64,000 nt of DNA. Source: Colletes latitarsis (lineage: Eukaryota > Arthropoda > Insecta > Hymenoptera > Colletidae). Numbering within the stretch: the stretch's first letter is position 1; each line of letters starts with the position of its first letter. The position numbers and the translations under genes are program-made. Below, piece after piece: positions 37,805-47,004 of the stretch. The stretch spans positions 21,594,001-21,658,000 of the forward strand of contig NC_135136.1 of assembly GCF_051014445.1 (NCBI RefSeq), in the 5' to 3' direction. The notes under the pieces are model-generated. The model worked only from the letters and a program-made list of their open reading frames with translations, made no database searches and had not been told where the DNA came from.

Positions 37805-40800
37805 CTCCAGGCCAACCTCAACCACTGCCGCGCGGCACAGGACTTGATGTCCCAAGTCCTCGCGGAGTGGGGGGTTGGCCTGGCGGTCGCCGCCGAGCCG
37901 TACCGCGTCCCTGATCACCCTCATTGGGTGGGCGACGCGGACGGCTTGGTGGCGACGGTATGGGGAGGGGGCGACGGGTCCCCACCGTTCTCCTTGTTGG
38001 AGCGCGGTCGGGGATTCGTCGCCGTGGACTGGGGGGGAGTCGCTGTGGTGGGGTGCTACATTTCGCCCCGTAGCGGTCACGCTGCGTTCGAGCTGTACTT
38101 GGCCGAGGTCGCGGCATGCGTGCAGCGCTACGCGGCCCGGCCGGTGCTGGTCCTGGGGGATTTTAATGCCAAGTCGGTGGCTTGGGGATCCCCCAGGACC
38201 TCCGTTCGCGGCGGGATCCTGGGCGATTGGGCGGCGGGGCTCGACCTCCGGGTATTGAACCGGGGGTCGGAGCACACATGCGTGCGGCGATATGGGGGGT
38301 CCATCGTGGATGTTGGATTCGCGACCCCCAACGCCGTGCGCATGGTGTCGGGTTGGCACGTGGTCGCGGGGGCAGAGACACTCTCCGATCACCGGTACAT
38401 CCGGATGGAGGTCTCTGCCGCCGCGAGTGCATCCCGACACGGCCGCCTGCGTGGCACCCCACCACGCCGCTGGGCGCTTCGGCGCCTGGACAAGGACGCC
38501 CTGATGGCAGCTGCCCTCGCTGCAACTTGGCCGCAGGGAGCGGCCGAGTTGCCGAGCATAGAGGAGGAGGTCGCCCGGCTCGGAGCATTGGTCGCGGGTA
38601 TTTGCGACGCGGCGATGCCTCGGGTCGGGCGGGCTTCTCCTCGCCGGGCGGTGTACTGGTGGTCGGACGCGATCGCGGAGTTGCGAGTCGCGACTGTCCG
38701 CGCCCGACGCCAGTACACCCGCGCGCGCCGTCGTCAACGTACAGGCGACGGCGTGGCGCGAGCGAGGGCAGCTGATGACCTGTATGGAGCATACCGCGTG
38801 GCGCGGGTTGCTCTGCAGGTCGCCATCAAACGGGCCAAGACCCAGGCATGGAAGGAGCTCCTCCAGACCCTTGATGACGATCCATGGGGGCGCCCATATA
38901 AGGTGGTGCTGAATAAGCTCCGCCCGTGGGCGCCCCCCGTCACCGAGGGTCTTGACCCCCGGCTGCTGGAGGACGTGGTCAATACACTCTTCCCAATTGG
39001 GGAGAGGGGACCGCGTCCTCCGGCGGCGGCGGCTGTCCCAGTGGAGTGGACGGCCGAGCTGGGGGTCACGCAGGAGGAGCTGGCAGCGGCCATCAGACGG
39101 CTCGGGGTTCGTAACACGGCCCCGGGTCCGGATGGTGTGCCCGGCCGGGTTTGGGTCTTGACCCAGGGCGTCCTTGGGGCCGACCTCAGGCGGTTGTTCG
39201 ACCGCTGCCTGAGGGACGGGCGATTCCCCCCCAGTTGGAAGGTGGCGAGGATGGTCCTCCTCCGGAAGGAGGGTCGGCCCGCGGAGTCTCCCTCCGCATA
39301 CCGGCCCATTTGTCTCCTCGACGAGGTGGGCAAGCTCTTCGAGCGTGTGATTGCTGCCCGCCTCGTCGAGCACCTGTCGCGGGGTGATCCCGGTCTGGCC
39401 GACTACCAGTTCGGTTTCCGGGGGGGCCGATCGACTATCGACGCGATAGGTCGTGTGAGGGCCCTCTCGGAGGCGGCCGTCTCCCGGGGAGGGGTGGCAT
39501 TGGCAATATCCTTGGATATTGCCAATGCTTTTAACACCCTCCCCTGGGAAGAGATAAGGAGGGGACTCGAATATCATCGAGTCCCCCCTTGTCTCAGGGC
39601 GGTCGTCGGGGATTATCTCCGCGGCAGGTGGATCGAGTATCCGGGCCGGGATGGTGATATGCGGAGGGAGGTGTACTGCGGTGTTCCGCAGGGGTCGGTC
39701 CTCGGGCCACTCCTGTGGAACATCGCGTACGACTCGGTGTTGCGGGCCGGCCTCCCCGACGGCGTCAGCACGGTGTGTTATGCGGATGACACACTGGTGC
39801 TGGCCGTCGGGGCGCACTGGGGGAGGGCCATGCGTCGCGCGGAGGAGGGGTCGCAACGCGTCGTCGACCGGATCAGGGGGATGGGGATGACGGTGGCGGT
39901 CCATAAGACCGAGGTGATTGCGTTTCATTCACCTCGGCAGGATCCGCCACCCCCTCTGATTCGGGTGGGTGGGGCTGACATCGAGGTGAAGCCCCAGATC
40001 AGGTATCTGGGGCTGATCCTCGATAGCCACTGGCGTTTCGAGAAGCATTTCCGCTGCCTGGTCCCCCGGTTGGAAAGGATGGTTGCGGCTCTGGGCCGGA
40101 TCCTGCCCAACCTGGGGGGCCCGGCGGGCCGAGTTCGTCGCCTCTATGTGGCAATGGTCCAGTCGGTGGCCCTATACGGGGCCCCCGTCTGGGCGGACGA
40201 CCTGGCTGCCTCCCGGCGCAGCATGACTATGCTGCGTCGGGTGCAGAGGCGCATGGCGCTCAGGGTCGTCCGCGGGTATCGGACCATGTCACATGAGGCG
40301 GCGACGGTTCTAGCGGGGATGCCGCCCATGGACCTGCTCGCGCGGTCGCACGCGGTGATGTACCGGCACCGCGTCGACCGTCGCGCGGGGGTGGGGGCGG
40401 TCCCGGGCGGGCAGGAACCTGCTTGGGGCGATTTGAAGCGCCAGGCCCGGCAGTCCGTGTTGCTCGCGTGGCAGGAGCGGCTGGCTCTGCCAACCGCGGG
40501 GCACCGGACTGTCGGGGCTGTTCGGCCACTCCTGAAGGAGTGGCTGGACAGAGGCCATGGCAGCCTCACCTACCGGCTGGCACAGGTATTTTCCGGGCAT
40601 GGCAGCTTCGGAAGATACCTGTGCCGGATAGGGAAGGAGCCGACGGCGCGTTGCTGCCACTGCGACGCTGAGCAGGACACGGCGGATCATACCCTGGAGG
40701 TATGCCCCGCGTGGGAGGGGGAGCGCCGTGTCCTGGTCGGCGTCGTCGGGCGGGATGTCTCGCTGCCGGGCGTGGTGCGCGCCATGCTCGGCAGCGAGGA

Positions 40801-40969
40801 GAAGTGGAGGGCCGTGGCCTCCTTCTGCGAGAACGTAATGTTGCAGAAGGAGGCCGCGGGGAGGGAGCGCGAGCTTCAGCGGCGTGCTGAAGCGCGCGCT
40901 CGTGCGGTGGCCCGAGGTCGTCGCCCGGTCGCGAGGCGTCGCGGGCGGCCGCCTCGGCGTGGCGGATGA
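37787..40969 (+). CDS. ORF2: endonuclease-reverse transcriptase of an R1-clade retrotransposon
   Basis: A 1060-residue polyprotein that nicks the target and copies the element RNA by target-primed reverse transcription. The N-terminal APE-type endonuclease (about 5-205) shows QANLNH (Asn10), AAEPY (Glu37), LGDFNA (Asp125, Asn127) and LSDHR (Asp201, His202), the catalytic set of the family. The reverse transcriptase (about 430-760) shows the finger motif APGPDGVPG (445-453), SAYRPICLLDEVGKLFER (503-520), the motif A aspartate in SLDIANAF (Asp577), GVPQGSVLGPLLW (632-644) and YADD (665-668). The C-terminal region carries CX2CX8HX4C (Cys956, Cys959, His968, Cys973) and a very basic tail. The length is normal for the clade. 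The start is fixed by the TAATG overlap with the ORF1 stop, and the first motif begins only a few residues later. All catalytic residues are present with no frameshift, so the enzyme looks functional. No RNase H domain is evident. Confidence 0.97.
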   Translation: MPPRLLLQANLNHCRAAQDLMSQVLAEWGVGLAVAAEPYRVPDHPHWVGDADGLVATVWGGGDGSPPFSLLERGRGFVAVDWGGVAVVGCYISPRSGHAAFELYLAEVAACVQRYAARPVLVLGDFNAKSVAWGSPRTSVRGGILGDWAAGLDLRVLNRGSEHTCVRRYGGSIVDVGFATPNAVRMVSGWHVVAGAETLSDHRYIRMEVSAAASASRHGRLRGTPPRRWALRRLDKDALMAAALAATWPQGAAELPSIEEEVARLGALVAGICDAAMPRVGRASPRRAVYWWSDAIAELRVATVRARRQYTRARRRQRTGDGVARARAADDLYGAYRVARVALQVAIKRAKTQAWKELLQTLDDDPWGRPYKVVLNKLRPWAPPVTEGLDPRLLEDVVNTLFPIGERGPRPPAAAAVPVEWTAELGVTQEELAAAIRRLGVRNTAPGPDGVPGRVWVLTQGVLGADLRRLFDRCLRDGRFPPSWKVARMVLLRKEGRPAESPSAYRPICLLDEVGKLFERVIAARLVEHLSRGDPGLADYQFGFRGGRSTIDAIGRVRALSEAAVSRGGVALAISLDIANAFNTLPWEEIRRGLEYHRVPPCLRAVVGDYLRGRWIEYPGRDGDMRREVYCGVPQGSVLGPLLWNIAYDSVLRAGLPDGVSTVCYADDTLVLAVGAHWGRAMRRAEEGSQRVVDRIRGMGMTVAVHKTEVIAFHSPRQDPPPPLIRVGGADIEVKPQIRYLGLILDSHWRFEKHFRCLVPRLERMVAALGRILPNLGGPAGRVRRLYVAMVQSVALYGAPVWADDLAASRRSMTMLRRVQRRMALRVVRGYRTMSHEAATVLAGMPPMDLLARSHAVMYRHRVDRRAGVGAVPGGQEPAWGDLKRQARQSVLLAWQERLALPTAGHRTVGAVRPLLKEWLDRGHGSLTYRLAQVFSGHGSFGRYLCRIGKEPTARCCHCDAEQDTADHTLEVCPAWEGERRVLVGVVGRDVSLPGVVRAMLGSEEKWRAVASFCENVMLQKEAAGRERELQRRAEARARAVARGRRPVARRRGRPPRRGG
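38473..38486 (+). other. Hairpin with C(UUCG)G tetraloop in ORF2
   Basis: GGCGC-TTCG-GCGCC forms a 5-bp stem closed by C-G over UUCG. This is the class of tetraloop known for exceptional RNA stability. It is located in the linker between endonuclease and RT. Confidence 0.7.
39317..39370 (+). other. 15-bp hairpin (one G-U pair) with nested stem in ORF2
   Basis: CTCGACGAGGTGGGC (39317-39331) pairs with GCCCGCCTCGTCGAG (39356-39370) along its whole length, with one wobble. The 24-nt loop holds a further small stem GCTC-TTC-GAGC. It covers part of the RT finger region. Confidence 0.83.
39497..39528 (+). other. 15-bp perfect hairpin over the RT catalytic-Asp codon
   Basis: GCATTGGCAATATCC and GGATATTGCCAATGC are separated by two bases (TT), forming an almost perfect 32-bp palindrome. 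The right arm contains the GAT codon of Asp577. The codons used here (GCA, ATA, ATT, AAT, GCT) end in A or T, unlike the GC-ending codons that dominate this ORF. The base composition of the ORF therefore does not explain the match. Confidence 0.9.
39561..39586 (+). other. 10-bp perfect hairpin with 6-nt loop in ORF2
   Basis: GGGGACTCGA, loop ATATCA, TCGAGTCCCC. It follows the motif A hairpin by 32 nt, giving two stable stems within 90 nt. Further stems follow at 39909-39937 (CCGAGGTGA/TCACCTCGG), 39990-40014 (AGCCCCAGAT/ATCTGGGGCT), 40212-40241 (13 bp with one wobble) and 40525-40544 (GCCACTCC/GGAGTGGC). Confidence 0.82.
40865..40901 (+). other. 16-bp hairpin with one mismatch near the ORF2 end
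   Basis: GAGCGCGAGCTTCAGC (40865-40880), loop GGCGT, then GCTGAAGCGCGCGCTC (40886-40901). All positions pair except one A-G. It lies about 70 nt before the ORF2 stop, in the segment coding for the basic tail. Confidence 0.83.
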
Positions 40970-41481
40970 CCTAGGCTGGGAGGGGGGTCCTGAGGGGACC
41001 CTCCTCCCGCCAGGCGGCGCCGGGTCGGACCGGTTGGGGGTAGGAGTGCCTCCCCCTACCGGTCCGACGCAAGGGGAGGCACCCTCGGCGGTCTGGTGCG
41101 GCCATGAACGCCCGGCCGCCGAGGGGTGGAAACGGGGTCGCGGGCGGTTGCGAGTTGGGGCTCGCAGCCGCCACTAAACGCGACCCCGGGACGGATAGCG
41201 GCGGGATGGAGTGGCCCCGTCCCGCCGCTATGAGGCAGTGTGTCTACTGGGGGGACCGGTCCCCCCGGGGGATGGGCGCGAAAGCGCGGGCACGGGGAGG
41301 ATACCGGAAGAATGCTTCGAGCGATTCCCGGTATCCTCCCAAAGCGTGCCGAAGGGTCACCGTGGGGTTTTTAGTGGGTAGGTCCCGCGCCTGTCGTTGT
41401 ACGGGCGCGGGGAATCCCACACACCCCTCCCACCTCTCCCCAAGGAGGTGGGAGGGAGTCTTTCGAAGATTTTCCCCACGA

Positions 41482-41482
<1 letters not shown>
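40970..41482 (+). other. 3' UTR made of a chain of hairpins
   Basis: This is 513 nt between the ORF2 stop and the poly(A) tail, occupied mostly by consecutive inverted repeats. They are 40978-41008 (13 bp, one wobble), 41024-41068 (11 bp), 41082-41125 (10 bp), 41133-41188 (10 bp outer plus 12 bp inner with one wobble), 41195-41231 (12 bp), 41276-41287 (GCGC-GAAA-GCGC), 41295-41340 (13 bp), 41384-41411 (8 bp plus wobble extension) and 41426-41455 (11 bp). An alternative pairing joins 41046-41055 to 41073-41082. In this class of element the RT recognises the 3' end of its own RNA, so the structure is a candidate recognition platform. No AATAAA signal is seen before the tail. Confidence 0.88.

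Positions 41483-41516
<34 letters not shown>
41483..41516 (+). other. Poly(A) tail of the retrotransposon (34 A)
   Basis: An uninterrupted run of A joins the 3' UTR to the right target-site duplicate. Long pure A tails decay quickly, so this supports a recent insertion, subject to assembly accuracy in homopolymers. Up to two of the As may belong to the target. Confidence 0.93.
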
Positions 41517-41519
<3 letters not shown>

Positions 41520-41529
41520 TGTGACGAAT
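41517..41529. repeat. Target-site duplication, right copy
   Basis: GTATGTGACGAAT follows the poly(A) tail and leads straight back into the interrupted monomer (GCGAAAGTATG). It is identical to the left copy. The first-strand nick inferred from the junction lies on the bottom strand opposite the 5' end of this 13-mer. Confidence 0.93.
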
Positions 41530-42375
41530 GCGAAAGTATGTGTCTGATGAGGGCAAATCCCAGGCCTAACCTAGATCTAACATGCGTTATCCTCAAAAAT
41601 ATTTATCGAAACCAGGTTTAATGGACTGTTTCAGTGTGGAACCACATCACTACGTGATCCAAACCAGAAAAATACCCAGGATCCGTTCAACAAGTATGTG
41701 AAGATTGCGAAAGTATGTGTCTGATGAGGGGAAATCCCAGGCCTAACCTAGACCTTACATGCGTTATCCTCAAAAATATTGACCGAAACCAGGTTTAATC
41801 GACTGTTTCAGTGTGGTACCACATTACTACCTGATCCAAACCAGAAAAATACCCAGGATCTGTTCAACAAGTATGTGGAGAATGCGAAAGTATGTGTCTG
41901 ATGAGGGCAAATCCCAGGCCTAACCTAGACATAACATGCGTTATCCTCTAAAATATTGATAGAAACCAGGTTAAATGGACTGATTCAGTGTGCTACCACA
42001 TTACTACGTGATCCAAACCAGAAAAAGCCCTGGATCTAGCCATCAAGTATGAGTAATATGCGAAAGTATGAGCCTGATGAGGGCAAATCCTAGACCTAAC
42101 CAAGACCTAACATGCGTTATCCACTAAAATATTTATCAAGACCAGGTTTAATTGAATGTTTCAGTGTGTTACCATACTACTACGTGATCCAAACCAGAAA
42201 AAACCCAGGACCCGTTCAACAAGTATGTGAAGAATGCGAAAGTACGAGCCTGATCAGGGCAAATCCCTGACCTATCCCAGACCTAACTTGCGTTGTCCTC
42301 TAAAGTATTGATCGAAACCAGGTTTAATGGAATGTTTCAGTGTGGTACCACATTACTACGTGATCCAATCCAGAA

Positions 42376-45300
42376 AAAGCCCAGGATCTAGCCATGAAGT
42401 ATGAGAGATATGCGAAATTATGAGCCTGATTAGGGCAAATCCTAGACATAAACCAGATCTAGCATGCGTTATCCTCTAAAATATTGATCGAAGCCAGTTT
42501 TAATGGACTGTTTCAGTGTGGTACTACATTACTACGGGATCCAAACCAGAAGAAGCACAGAATCTGGCCATCAAGTATGAGAAATTTGCGAAAGTACGAG
42601 CCTGATGAGAGCAAATCCTAGACCTAACCAAGACCGAACAAGCGTTATTCTCTAAAATATTGATCGAAACCAGGTTTAATGGACTGTTTCAGTGAGGTAC
42701 CACATTACTACCTGATCCAAACCAGAAAAAACCCAGGATCTGTTCAACAAGTATGTGAAGAATGCGAAAGTATGTGTCTGATGAGGGAAAATCCCAGGCC
42801 TAACCTAGACCTAACATGCGTTACCCTCAAAAATATATATCGAAACCAGGTTTAATGGACTGTTTCAGTGTGGTACCACATCACTACGTGATCCAAACCA
42901 CAAAAAACCCAGGATCCGTTCAACAAGTATGTGACGAATGCGAAAGTATGTGTCTGATGAGGGCAAATCTCAGGCCTAACCTAGATCTAACATGCGTTAT
43001 CCTCAAAAATATTTATCGAAACCAGGTTCAATGGACTGTTTCAGTGTGGTACCACATCACTACGTGATCCAAACCAGAAAAATACCCAGGATCCGTTCAA
43101 CAAGTATGTGAAGAATGCGAAAGTATGTGTCTGATGAGGGGAAATCCCAGGCCTAACCTAGACCTAACATGCGTTATCCTCAAAAATATTGATCGAAACC
43201 AGGTTTAATCGACCGTTTCAGTGTGGTACCACATTACTACCTGATCCAATCCAGAAAAAGCCCTGGATCTAGCCATCAAGTATGAGTAATATGCGAAAGT
43301 ATGAGCCTGATGAGGGCAAATCCTAGACCTAACCCAGACCTAACATGCGTTATCCTCTAAAATATTTATCAAGACCAGGTTTAATTGAATGTTTCAGTGT
43401 GGTACCACATTACTACCTGATCCAAACCAGAAGAATACCCAGGATCTGATCAACAAGTATGTGAAGAACGCGGAAATATGACCCTGATGAGGGCAAATCC
43501 CGGGCCTAACCTAGACCTAACATGAGTTATCCTCAAAAATATTGATCGAAACCAGGTTTAATCGACTGTTTCAGTGTGGTACCACATTACTACCTGATCC
43601 AAACCAGAAAAATACCCAGGATCTGTTCAACAAGTATGTGAAGAACGCGAAAATATGACCCTGATGAAGGCAAATCCCAGACCTATACCAGACCTAACTT
43701 GCGTTGTCCTCTAAAATATTGATGGAATCCAGGTTTAATTGACTGTTTCAGTGTGGTACCACATTACTACGTGATCCAAACCAGAAAAATACCCAGGATC
43801 TGTTCAACAAGTATGTGAAGAACGCGGAAATATGACCCTGATGAGGGCAAATCCCGGGCCTAACCTAGACCTAACATGAGTTATCCTCAAAAATATTGAC
43901 CGAAACCAGGTTTAATCGACTGTTTCAGTGTGGTACCACATTACTACCTGATCCAAACCAGAAAAATACCCAGGATCTGTTCAACAAGTATGTGGAGAAT
44001 GCGAAAGTATGTGTCTGATGAGGGCAAATCCCAGGCCTAACGTAGACATAACATGCGTTATCCTCTAAAATATTGATAGAAACCAGGTTAAATGGACTGA
44101 TTCAGTGTGCTACCACATTACTACGTTATCCAAACCAGAAAAAGCCCTGGATCTAGCCATCAAGTATGAGTAATATGCGAAAGTATGAGCCTGATGAGGG
44201 CAAATCCTAGACCTAACCCAGACCTAACATGCGTTATCCTCTAAAATATTTATCAAGACCAGGTTTAATTGAATGTTTCAGTGTGCTACCACACTACTAC
44301 GTGATCCAAACCAGAAAAAACCCAGGATCCGTTCAACAAGTATGTGAAGAATGCGAGAGTATGTGTCTGATGAGGGCAAATCACAGGCCTAACCTAGACA
44401 TAACATGCGTTATCCTCTAAAATATTGATGGAAATCAGGTTTAATTGACTATTTCAGTGTGGTACCACATTACTACGTGATCCAATCCAGAAAAAAACCC
44501 AGGATCTGTACAGCAAGTATGTGAAGAATGCGAAAGTATGAGCCTGACGAGGGCAAATCCCGGACCTATCCCAGACATATCTTGCGTTATCCTCTAAAAT
44601 ATTGGTCGAAACCAGGTTTAATCGACTATTTCAGTGTGGTACCACATTACTACGTGATCCAAACCAGAAAAATACCCAGGATCTGTTCAACAAGTATGTG
44701 AAGAACGCGGAAATATCACCCTGATGAGGGCAAATCCCGGGCCTAACCTAGACCTAACATGAGTTATCCTCAAAAATATTTATCGAAACCAGGTTTAATC
44801 GACTGTTTCAGTGTGGTACCACATTACTACCTGATCCAAACCAGAAAAATACCCAGGATCTGTTCAACAAGTATGTGAAGAACGCGAAAATATGACCCTG
44901 ATGAGGGCAAATCCCAGACCTATCCCAGACCTAACTTGCGTTGTTCTCTAAAATATGGATGGAAACCAGGTTTAATTGACTGCTTCAGTGTGGTACCACA
45001 TTACTACGAGATCCAATCCAGAAAAGGCCCTGGATCTAGCCATCAAGTATGAGTAGTATGCGAAAGTACGAGCCTGATGGGAGCAAATCTCAGACCTAAC
45101 CAAGACCGAACAAGCGTTATTCTCTAAAATATTGATCGAAACCAGGTTTAATGGACTGTTTCAGTGAGGTACCACATTACTACCTGATCCAAACCAGAAA
45201 AAACCCAGGATCTGTTCAACAAGTATGTGAAGAATGCGAAAGTATGTGTCTGATGAGTGAAAATCCCAGGCCTAACCAAGACCTAACATGCGTTACCCTC

Positions 45301-47004
45301 AAAAATACTGATCGAAACCAGGTTTAATCGACTGTTTCAGTGTGGTACCACATTACTATGTGATCCAAACCAGAAAAAAACCCAGGATCTGTACAACAAG
45401 TATGTGAAGAATGCGAAAGTATGAGCCTGACGAGGACAAATCCCGGACCTATCCCAGACATAACTTGCGTTATCCTCTAAAATATTGATCGAAGCCAGGT
45501 TTAATCGACCATTTCAGTGTGGTACTACATTACTACGTGATCCAAACCAGAAAAATACCCAGGATCTGTTCAACAAGTATGTGAAGAACGCGGAAATATG
45601 ACCCTGATGAGGGCAAATCCCCGGCCTAACCTAGACCTAATATGAGTTATCCTCAAAAATATTGATCGAAACCAGGTTTAATCGACTGTTTCAGTGTGTT
45701 ACCACATTACTGCCTGATCCAAACCAGAAAAATACCCAGGAATTGTCCAACAAGTATGTGAAGAACGCGAAAATATGACCCTGATGAGGGCAAATCCCAG
45801 ACCTATACCAGACCTAACTTGCGTTGTCCTCTAAAATATTGATGGAAACCAGGTTTAATTGACTGTTTCAGTGTGGTACCACATTACTACGTGATCCAAT
45901 CCAGAGAAACCCCTGGATCTAGCCATCAAGTATGAGAAATATGCGAAAGTATGAGCCTGATGAGGGCAAATCCTTGACCTAACCCAGACCTAACATGCGT
46001 TATCCTCAAAAATATTTATCAAGACCTGGTTTAATTGAATGTTTCAGTGTGGTACCACATTACTACGTGATCCAAACCTGAAAAAACCCAGGATCTGCTC
46101 AACAAGTATGTGAAAAACGCGAAACTATGAGCCTGATGAGGGCAAATCCCAGACCTATCCCAGACCCAACATGCGTTATCCTCTAAAACATTTATCAAGA
46201 CCTGGTTTAATTGAATGTTTCAGTGTGGTACCACATTACTACGTGATCCAAACCACAAAAAACCCAGGATCCGTTCAACAAGTATGTGACGAATGCGAAA
46301 GTATGTGTCTGATGAGGGCAAATCCCAGGCCTAACCTAGATCTAACATGCGTTATCCTCAAAAATATTTATCGAAACCAGGTTTAATGGACTGTTTCAGT
46401 GTGGAACCACATCACTACGTGATCCAAACCAGAAAAATACCCAGGATCCGTTCAACAAGTATGTGAAGATTGCGAAAGTATGTGTCTGATGAGGGGAAAT
46501 CCCAGGCCTAACCTAGACCTTACATGCGTTATCCTCAAAAATATTGACCGAAACCAGGTTTAATCGACTGTTTCAGTGTGGTACCACATTACTACCTGAT
46601 CCAAACCAGAAAAATACCCAGGATCTGTTCAACAAGTATGTGGAGAATGCGAAAGTATGTGTCTGATGAGGGCAAATCCCAGGCCTAACCTAGACATAAC
46701 ATGCGTTATCCTCTAAAATATTGATAGAAACCAGGTTAAATGGACTGATTCAGTGTGCTACCACATTACTACGTGATCCAAACCAGAAAAAGCCCTGGAT
46801 CTAGCCATCAAGTATGAGTAATATGCGAAAGTATGAGCCTGATGAGGGCAAATCCTAGACCTAACCAAGACCTAACATGCGTTATCCACTAAAATATTTA
46901 TCAAGACCAGGTTTAATTGAATGTTTCAGTGTGTTACCATACTACTACGTGATCCAAACCAGAAAAAACCCAGGACCCGTTCAACAAGTATGTGAAGAAT
47001 GCGA
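42376..47004. repeat. 4.63-kb satellite duplication, copy B (uninterrupted)
   Basis: This is the intact partner of 31607-42239. It runs without interruption through the position equivalent to the insertion site. A 136-bp bridge (42240-42375) separates the two copies and resembles sequence near 25690-25830. The right edge is where CGAGAGTATGTG replaces CGAAAGTACGAG. Confidence 0.9.
46282..46294. other. Empty insertion site allelic to the retrotransposon target
   Basis: GTATGTGACGAAT occurs here once, followed directly by GCGAAAG. It is preceded by the same sequence found left of the element and followed by the same sequence found right of it. It is the unoccupied counterpart of 35513-35525/41517-41529. 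It proves the element boundaries and shows that no target bases were lost on insertion. Confidence 0.93.

Larger units (their letters stand above)
35526..41516 (+). mobile_element. Full-length R1-clade non-LTR retrotransposon
   Basis: This is a complete element of 5991 bp inserted into the satellite and strikingly GC-rich against its surroundings. It has a 5' UTR, two intact ORFs, a 3' UTR and an uninterrupted 34-A tail. It is bounded by a 13-bp direct duplication of satellite sequence, with a matching empty site 4765 bp downstream. It encodes no integrase or protease and has no LTRs. The order of gag-like protein with three zinc knuckles, APE-type endonuclease, RT and C-terminal CCHC, together with the ORF2 start motif QANLNHCRAAQDL, fits the R1 clade (R1, TRAS, SART, Waldo and relatives), many of which insert into specific repeats. 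It moves by target-primed reverse transcription. No stop codon or frameshift is seen, so it may be active or very recently active. Confidence 0.96.
31607..42239. repeat. 4.63-kb satellite duplication, copy A, interrupted by the retrotransposon
   Basis: After removing the element and one target-site duplicate (35526-41529), this segment is 4629 bp and matches 42376-47004. The offset is 10769 bp left of the element and 4765 bp right of it; the difference of 6004 bp equals the element plus one 13-bp duplicate. I noticed only about five substitutions, for example GACGCTG/GACCCTG at 33066, ATGCATT/ATGCGTT at 33460 and GGTACCAC/GGTACTAC near 34755. The insertion therefore happened after the duplication. 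Confidence 0.9.

Noticed and set aside
37784..39928. 714-residue open frame antisense to ORF2, and 444- and 357-residue frames antisense to ORF1
   Set aside because: Long antisense frames are expected opposite GC-rich coding sequence with GC-ending codons. They show no recognisable domain and are low-complexity Pro/Arg/His-rich.
35526..41516. LTR retrotransposon or DNA transposon
   Set aside because: There are no terminal direct or inverted repeats and no integrase or transposase. The A tail and APE endonuclease identify a non-LTR element.
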